Positions 42,224 through 46,599 of a stretch of 46,599 bases of DNA are shown piece after piece. Source of the stretch: Bacteroidota bacterium (GTDB lineage Bacteria > Bacteroidota > Bacteroidia > Chitinophagales > Saprospiraceae); contig JAFMDF010000039.1 in assembly GCA_017857395.1 (NCBI GenBank), forward strand, positions 1-46,599, in the 5' to 3' direction. Position 1 is the first letter of the stretch. Each line of letters starts with the position of its first letter. The notes beneath the pieces were generated by a model, which saw only the letters and a program-made list of their open reading frames with translations, had not been told where the DNA came from and made no database searches. Position numbers and translations under genes: made by a program.

Positions 42224-44196
42224 TTTAAGGCATTCGCCTTCTGCAAAGCTACTGTACCTAATTCTGTATTCCCTGCATTCATATAAGCATTTCCTAAATT
42301 TCGCCAAGCCGCTGCGCTATTCGGTTGTAATTCGGTACTCTTCTTAAATAAATCAATCGCTTGATTTAAATTTCCACTCATGCCTTGTGCTACGCCTAAG
42401 CCAAAGACGGTCTCATAATCATTCGGTAAAGCCTTTTGTGCTTCGGTTAAGTATTGGATAGATTTTGGCAAATCGCCTTGTTGTTGCCCATAAAATAAGC
42501 CCGCATCTCGATAAGTAATGGCTCGATTATTAAAAGCATCGGTATAATTAGCATCTAATTTTAAGGCTTGGTCATAGTAACCAATCGCTTGGTCATATTG
42601 CTTTAAATAATTATGGGCATTCCCCAATAATAAATAAGCGTTTTTATAAGTAGGATGTATTTTGATTGCGGCTTGCAAATGCCCTACGGCTTCTTGTAGC
42701 ATCGCTGTGCGCTTAGTTTCATTTTTCTCTTTAATCGCTTCTGCCGTTAATTCTCCGCCCGCAGAATTACGCAGTTTGGCACTGTTTCTTGATACTTCTA
42801 CATCGGTGGTAAATAAAGTAAAATTACTTTTCCAAGATAAATTCCTATGAATGGTTTTCGCACTTAATAATAGTAAAATAATGCCTCCTATAAAAAGTAC
42901 CAAACTTAGTTTCCTCTCCAAAATCTCTCTCCCTCTGGAAGTTGTTGGGGAGAGGAGAAACGCCACCACGCCCAAACAAAAACCTACCGAAGGCATAAAT
43001 AAAAACCGCTCTGACATATTCGTACCAATCGGAAAAACGATATTAGAAACCACGGAAAGCGTGATTAAATAATACAAAATACCGTAACTCCACAATCTCT
43101 TTTTTAATAAACCAATCAGACCTATAACGCCTAGTCCAACATATAATAAAATGCTTGAAATGACTTGCCAATCTCCCCAATTCATCAGGTTGATATGTCG
43201 AGGATAATAATCATGGGTCAATGGATGTGGAAAAATTAATAACTGCACATATTTCCCTAAAGTAAAAATAATGGTTGCCATTTTCTCCCCAAAAGCCAAT
43301 TCCACCCATCTGCCATTTTCTATTTTCAAAAAAGGGTTATTCATTAATTCCATAGATACTTCTCCACCAAAATTACCACCTAATACTTGCCCTCTAATTA
43401 TCAGAAATAATATCGCCCCTAATAAGAAGGGGAGGGTTTGTGTCGCAATCTTTGTAAATTTAGCTTCTGTAAAAACGAAATAAGTAAGCGGCACAACAGC
43501 TAGAAAAGTAATCGCATTCTCTTTCGCCATTAAGGCTAAAAAGAAAATGACTCCAGCTACAACATTCAAGCCATTCTTATTTTCTTGAAAAGCTTTCAGC
43601 GAAAATAATAATGCTGCCAAACTCCCCAATAAAGTCATTATCTCATCTCTCCCTTTTATATTTGCTACCACCTCTGTATGGATGGGATGCGCCATAAAAA
43701 ACAAAGTTGTCAATAAGGCTATTAATGCACCTGACGGTAAATCTCCTCTTGCTCTAAAGAGTTTTATCAGTAAAAGGTAAAGCACTATTCCTAATAGTCC
43801 ATACAGCAACACATTTCCTAAATGACCGACCAAAGGACTTTCTCCGAATAGCGCATATTCAACCGCAAACATCACCAAAGTTAATGGTCGATAACGTCCT
43901 CCTGCAACTAATTTATCTTTTCCTTCTACTTTGAAAAAGCCATAAAAAGTATCGTATTGTAAAATGCCTGAAATACCACTAAATCCTTTTGTGGTAAACA
44001 TATTGTCGTAAATGACGATAGCATCATCTTGGGTATATTCATGCGTCAGGGTGTTGCCATAGAGCAAAAAAGCAACAGCAAAAATGAGCCATTTATGTAG
44101 GCGAGTATTATTCGTCCAAGTACTAATCAATGATTGATTTTGGCTAGTGCCCTTTTTAGCACCTATCTTGTTTTTAGTTTTTTTATGCTTAGACAT
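42220..44196 (-). CDS. TMTC-like GT-C glycosyltransferase with C-terminal TPRs
   Basis: I take the ATG ending at 44196 (MSKHKKTKNKIGAKK), about 658 residues. The open frame to 44241 enters a palindrome. About 9-10 membrane segments lie in residues 30-470. The first loop has YTQDDAIVIYDN, and HPIHTEVVANIKGRDEIM is the TMTC/DUF1736 signature. This suggests a dolichol-type mannosyltransferase or GT-C enzyme acting on surface proteins. Residues about 490-658 are TPR repeats (YKNAYLLLGNAHNYLKQYDQAIGYYDQALKLD and repeats with LGNAYMNAGNTE). In animals TMTC proteins O-mannosylate cadherins. A T9SS-sorted cadherin-like protein is encoded next door, so a substrate relation is an attractive but unproven idea. 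Confidence 0.88.
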   Translation of the reverse strand: MSKHKKTKNKIGAKKGTSQNQSLISTWTNNTRLHKWLIFAVAFLLYGNTLTHEYTQDDAIVIYDNMFTTKGFSGISGILQYDTFYGFFKVEGKDKLVAGGRYRPLTLVMFAVEYALFGESPLVGHLGNVLLYGLLGIVLYLLLIKLFRARGDLPSGALIALLTTLFFMAHPIHTEVVANIKGRDEIMTLLGSLAALLFSLKAFQENKNGLNVVAGVIFFLALMAKENAITFLAVVPLTYFVFTEAKFTKIATQTLPFLLGAILFLIIRGQVLGGNFGGEVSMELMNNPFLKIENGRWVELAFGEKMATIIFTLGKYVQLLIFPHPLTHDYYPRHINLMNWGDWQVISSILLYVGLGVIGLIGLLKKRLWSYGILYYLITLSVVSNIVFPIGTNMSERFLFMPSVGFCLGVVAFLLSPTTSRGREILERKLSLVLFIGGIILLLLSAKTIHRNLSWKSNFTLFTTDVEVSRNSAKLRNSAGGELTAEAIKEKNETKRTAMLQEAVGHLQAAIKIHPTYKNAYLLLGNAHNYLKQYDQAIGYYDQALKLDANYTDAFNNRAITYRDAGLFYGQQQGDLPKSIQYLTEAQKALPNDYETVFGLGVAQGMSGNLNQAIDLFKKSTELQPNSAAAWRNLGNAYMNAGNTELGTVALQKANALK

Positions 44197-44226
44197 TAAT
44201 TGAGTGTTTGCTATTAGTCGGTATTT

Positions 44227-44298
44227 CCGTAGCTTGAACATTCTTGTCCGAGCAATTGACGAGTGTTTTTTGCTCGGACAAGAATGTCCAAACTACGG
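44227..44298. repeat. Head-to-head pair of GTAGCTT elements
   Basis: Arms 44227-44255 and 44270-44298 pair at 27 of 29 positions around a 14-nt spacer. Plus copy core is GAACA-TTCT-TGTCC (one mismatch) and minus copy core is GGACA-TTCT-TGTCC (perfect), each within GTAGCTT or GTAGTTT and GAGCAA. It lies between the dehydratase gene and the TMTC-like gene. Confidence 0.88.
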
Positions 44299-44320
44299 TA
44301 GGAACTAAAGTTCCCAGCTA

Positions 44321-45274
44321 CTATAATATCTCTTTTAATTTTTTCATTGAAATATTCGCCCCACAAATAATTATTACGACTGTTTTACCTTGATAAGTTT
44401 CAATTTCTTGTAAAAAACTAGCTACCGCCACTCCTGCTGCACCTTCAATAATCTTATGGTGCTTTTCCGCAATCAATCGAATGCTATCAGCAATAGCTTC
44501 CTCTGACACCAAGGTATAATCATCCACATATTGCTGACAAATTGGAAAAGTAATAGATCCATCTTCCAATCCACCCGCCGAGCCATCTGATAAGGTTTCT
44601 TCAAAATCAATAAACACCACTTTGCCTGCTTTGATACTGAGGTACATTTCAGGTGATTTTTCTGGCAAGCAACCAATCACTTTAGTAGTCGGACTAATAT
44701 TTTTAATGGCAGTCGCCACTCCTGACATCATTCCTCCCCCACCAATGCAGCCTAGTACATAATCAATAGGCCCCTTTGCCTGAAAATTCATTTCTAGGCC
44801 CATTGTCCCTTGCCCTGCGATAATTAAAGGGTCATTATAAGGAGACACCCAAATTAAGCCGCTTTCTTCCGCTGCGGCTTTGGCATGTAATTCCGTTTCT
44901 AAACTATTATGTCCAAAAAATTCCAATTTAACTGGATAACTTTTAAGGGCTTCTACTTTAGCAGGGGAAGCGTTTTCTGGTAAAAAGATAGTACCTGTTG
45001 CTCCTGCGATGGTTAATGCCCTGGCAAATCCTTGGGCATGATTGCCCGTAGACGCCGTAATGAAACCAATTTTGCGTTCGGCTGGCGTAGTAGATAATAT
45101 TTTATTTAAAGCGCCTCTTGCCTTAAAAGAACCAGTATATTGTTCATTTTCTAGTTTTAAATAAACTTGTCCGCCAGATAATTGACTTAAATAATTGGAA
45201 GGAAATAAAGGCGTTCTTAGGATATTTCCTTTTATTCTTTTTTCGGCAGCTATGATTTCTGGAAACAGATTCAT
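44321..45274 (-). CDS. PLP-dependent threonine/serine dehydratase-like enzyme
   Basis: The 317-residue protein is of the length of catabolic threonine dehydratase (no C-terminal regulatory ACT domain). PLP Lys51 lies in GSFKARGALNKIL, and the substrate loop TASTGNHAQGFA is present. The phosphate-binding glycine loop is VLGCIGGGGMMSGVATAI. GAAGVAVASFLQ and IIICGANISM occur near the end. It deaminates threonine or serine to the 2-keto acid. Serine racemase is a related possibility with the same fold. No isoleucine pathway gene is adjacent. The upstream palindrome at 45296-45354 lies 22 nt before the start. Confidence 0.9.
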   Translation of the reverse strand: MNLFPEIIAAEKRIKGNILRTPLFPSNYLSQLSGGQVYLKLENEQYTGSFKARGALNKILSTTPAERKIGFITASTGNHAQGFARALTIAGATGTIFLPENASPAKVEALKSYPVKLEFFGHNSLETELHAKAAAEESGLIWVSPYNDPLIIAGQGTMGLEMNFQAKGPIDYVLGCIGGGGMMSGVATAIKNISPTTKVIGCLPEKSPEMYLSIKAGKVVFIDFEETLSDGSAGGLEDGSITFPICQQYVDDYTLVSEEAIADSIRLIAEKHHKIIEGAAGVAVASFLQEIETYQGKTVVIIICGANISMKKLKEIL

Positions 45275-45295
45275 TTAAATGATTTTTAATATTTT

Positions 45296-45354
45296 GCTGT
45301 AGTGCCAAGCTCTGCTTGGTGTAATTTTCACCAAGCAGAGCTTGGCACTACAGC
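45296..45354. repeat. Perfect 26-bp inverted repeat of the GTAGTGCCAAGC family
   Basis: Arms 45296-45321 and 45329-45354 are perfectly complementary around 7 nt. Each arm contains CCAAGC-TCT-GCTTGG, so each can fold with a 3-nt loop. A related imperfect pair is at 12385-12460. It lies just upstream of the dehydratase start. Confidence 0.9.
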
Positions 45355-45439
45355 AATTGTGCGTTACAGAAATCGCAAGTTACGGAATGATTAGAAAATC
45401 TTATTAAAATGAAGCTAGAATCTAGTTGGGAGCGCTATA

Positions 45440-45470
45440 AAATAAAAAAGACCGCCTAACGAAGGCGGTC
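45440..45470 (-). terminator. Intrinsic terminator of the glucosaminidase-like gene
   Basis: On the minus strand GACCGCC pairs perfectly with GGCGGTC around a short loop (45450-45470), followed by TTTTTTATTTT (45449-45440). Orientation and T tract are good for the minus-strand gene ending at 45595. Confidence 0.9.
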
Positions 45471-45549
45471 GAAAACGGACTATGAGAAAACCAAATGAGA
45501 AAAGAAAAAATATTAAGTCTAAAACACTATATTTTACAAGAGATATTTA

Positions 45550-45590
45550 GAAGTCAGACCGTCCATTTCATGGACTGTCAGAAGTCAGAT
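45550..45590 (+). repeat. GAAGTCAGACC element with core GTCCAT-TTC-ATGGAC
   Basis: The scaffold GAAGTCAGACC and TGTCAGAAGTCAGAT is identical to both copies at 15857-15947, 30 kb away, but the 15-nt core is different and again a perfect 6-bp hairpin with a 3-nt loop. It lies 4 nt beyond the stop codon of the glucosaminidase-like gene. Confidence 0.92.
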
Positions 45591-45594
45591 GGCT

Positions 45595-46473
45595 CTAATT
45601 TTCAGTTAAATGATCTAATTGGTATAATTGATATTTTTCAATGACTTGAATCAATTGTTCACTATAGTTATTGGCTTGGCTAAATCCTGCCGTTTCTAAA
45701 CCTTTCGCCCATTTTTTATAATTCTTTTTATACCCTTTTAAGGATGCATATTTTGAGGTAGACAGTAATTGACTATGGTTTCTCCAACTTTCCCATGCAC
45801 TTTGATAGGTTTTTATCATTGCGGATTGATTACCGACTTGGAAATTTTCGCAATTCGCACCATCGATACAAGTAATGGCAAAATGGTTATTGTATTGCTT
45901 AGCTAAACTATTCGTGCCTGCATGACTTGCTAAAAGTGCCTGCCCCATTTTAATACTTGCAGGGATGTTAAATTTTTCCATTTCTACTATCGCTACCCTT
46001 TTAAAGCGATTAATATATGCTTCCACAGCTTCGTCTCTTAAATTAACAACCGCATTTTTTGGTGTGGTATGTTTAGCTGCTTGGGAAAAACCACCGACCA
46101 TTAATTTTGAAGTAGCAGTAGTTGCTTCCTCGGATAAGGTATTTGGTGCGCCTAAATTGATATTAAATTGTAAATCTTTTTGAAAAAAAGCATAAAGAAA
46201 TAGGGCAACTAAAGCTAGTCTAAACCAAGGAAAAGGGCGTGTGCTAAAATAGCTTTTAATGCCACTTTTTGCTTTTGTCAACAGTTGATGTTTCGCGGCA
46301 ATAAACGGCACTTTTAAGGCTATTAAGATTCTTGTCAATAATTGTTGCCAAGTGATTTCCTGATAGACTTTCCTATAAATATCAATTCTATTTTTAGTTT
46401 TAGTTTTATGTGTTGTCTTGTCTTTTCTTTCTTTGGTTTCTGCTTTTGGAAATAAATTGAGTTGATTCATCAT
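45595..46473 (-). CDS. Glucosaminidase-domain protein lacking the expected catalytic Glu
   Basis: The 292-residue protein has a basic cytoplasmic N-terminus (about 1-80), one membrane segment at about 82-98 (PWFRLALVALFLYAFF), and a glucosaminidase (GH73-like) domain at about 160-285: VEMEKFNIPASIKMGQALLA, then GTNSLAKQYNNHFAITC and SAWESWRNHSQLLSTSKY. The family has LLESG.G.S at the active site with Glu as catalyst. Here the position is Ala182 in QALLASHAGTNSLA. This suggests a peptidoglycan-binding protein without hydrolase activity, or a shifted catalyst. Alignment is needed to be sure. It is monocistronic with its own terminator. Confidence 0.85.
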   Translation of the reverse strand: MMNQLNLFPKAETKERKDKTTHKTKTKNRIDIYRKVYQEITWQQLLTRILIALKVPFIAAKHQLLTKAKSGIKSYFSTRPFPWFRLALVALFLYAFFQKDLQFNINLGAPNTLSEEATTATSKLMVGGFSQAAKHTTPKNAVVNLRDEAVEAYINRFKRVAIVEMEKFNIPASIKMGQALLASHAGTNSLAKQYNNHFAITCIDGANCENFQVGNQSAMIKTYQSAWESWRNHSQLLSTSKYASLKGYKKNYKKWAKGLETAGFSQANNYSEQLIQVIEKYQLYQLDHLTEN

Positions 46474-46599
46474 AGAAATATTTAGTAGTAATCAAACTAA
46501 ATGGTGATTGAATTTTTGGGGTAGTATTTAAAATAGGATATTCTTTAGACATTATGTATGAGAAAAATTTAAATTAATGCGCGCGCGTATACGTAGAGC

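Overview
The window is from a low-GC (mid-30s % by eye) member of the Bacteroidota, probably Saprospiria-like. The evidence is a type IX secretion (T9SS) C-terminal sorting domain on an 845-residue secreted protein, a GldE-type CNNM/CBS protein next to ssb and mutY, a tiny basic ribosomal protein of the AURKAIP1/COX24 type, many outer-membrane beta-barrel proteins, and few Shine-Dalgarno sites. The lineage below phylum level is inference. The left end cuts a gene.

Layout. 0-2.2 kb: the C-terminal part of a protein with a possible PIN-like domain, then a tRNA-Arg(UCG) beside a small GIY-YIG nuclease gene and a damaged tRNA-Arg copy carrying a GC-rich hairpin. 2.3-9.3 kb: a membrane protein, an M48 metalloprotease lipoprotein, a Fur-family regulator, a STAS protein, purA and an FMN-binding oxidase-like protein. 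9.7-15.7 kb: a DsbD with two tandem periplasmic alpha domains plus a separate third alpha-domain protein, a LolD-like ABC ATPase, two small unknown proteins and an MBL-fold hydrolase. 16-23.2 kb: a 1196-residue surface protein converging on gldE-ssb-mutY. 23.5-29.8 kb: alanine dehydrogenase, two beta-barrel proteins, a DM13 lipoprotein, an exonuclease/GIY-YIG fusion and a TlpA-like thioredoxin. 29.9-33.8 kb: RNase G/E, the 31-residue ribosomal protein (annotated from the raw sequence), a TPR protein and HU. 34.3-37.4 kb: yicC, gmk, apaG and rsgA in one direction. 37.4-46.5 kb: an unknown 470-residue protein, the T9SS-sorted dockerin-like protein, a TMTC-like TPR glycosyltransferase, a threonine dehydratase-like enzyme and a glucosaminidase-like protein lacking its expected catalytic Glu. 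Housekeeping genes dominate, so the novelty lies between genes.

The most interesting signal is in the intergenic DNA. It is studded with palindromic elements of several families. In at least three families (scaffold words GAAGTCAGACC, GTAGCTT and AGCGAGYGAA) a constant scaffold carries a short hairpin, usually with a 3-nt loop, whose stem sequence differs from copy to copy but stays self-complementary. Elements often occur as head-to-head inverted pairs, making palindromes with 25-37 bp arms. They sit at gene ends, overlap stop codons (gldE, the TMTC-like gene), lie just before gmk and appear to supply the start region of rsgA. With the tRNA-Arg/GIY-YIG unit, this is the best candidate here for an undescribed system. 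Its function (terminators, mobile REP-like elements, protein-binding sites) cannot be decided from this window.
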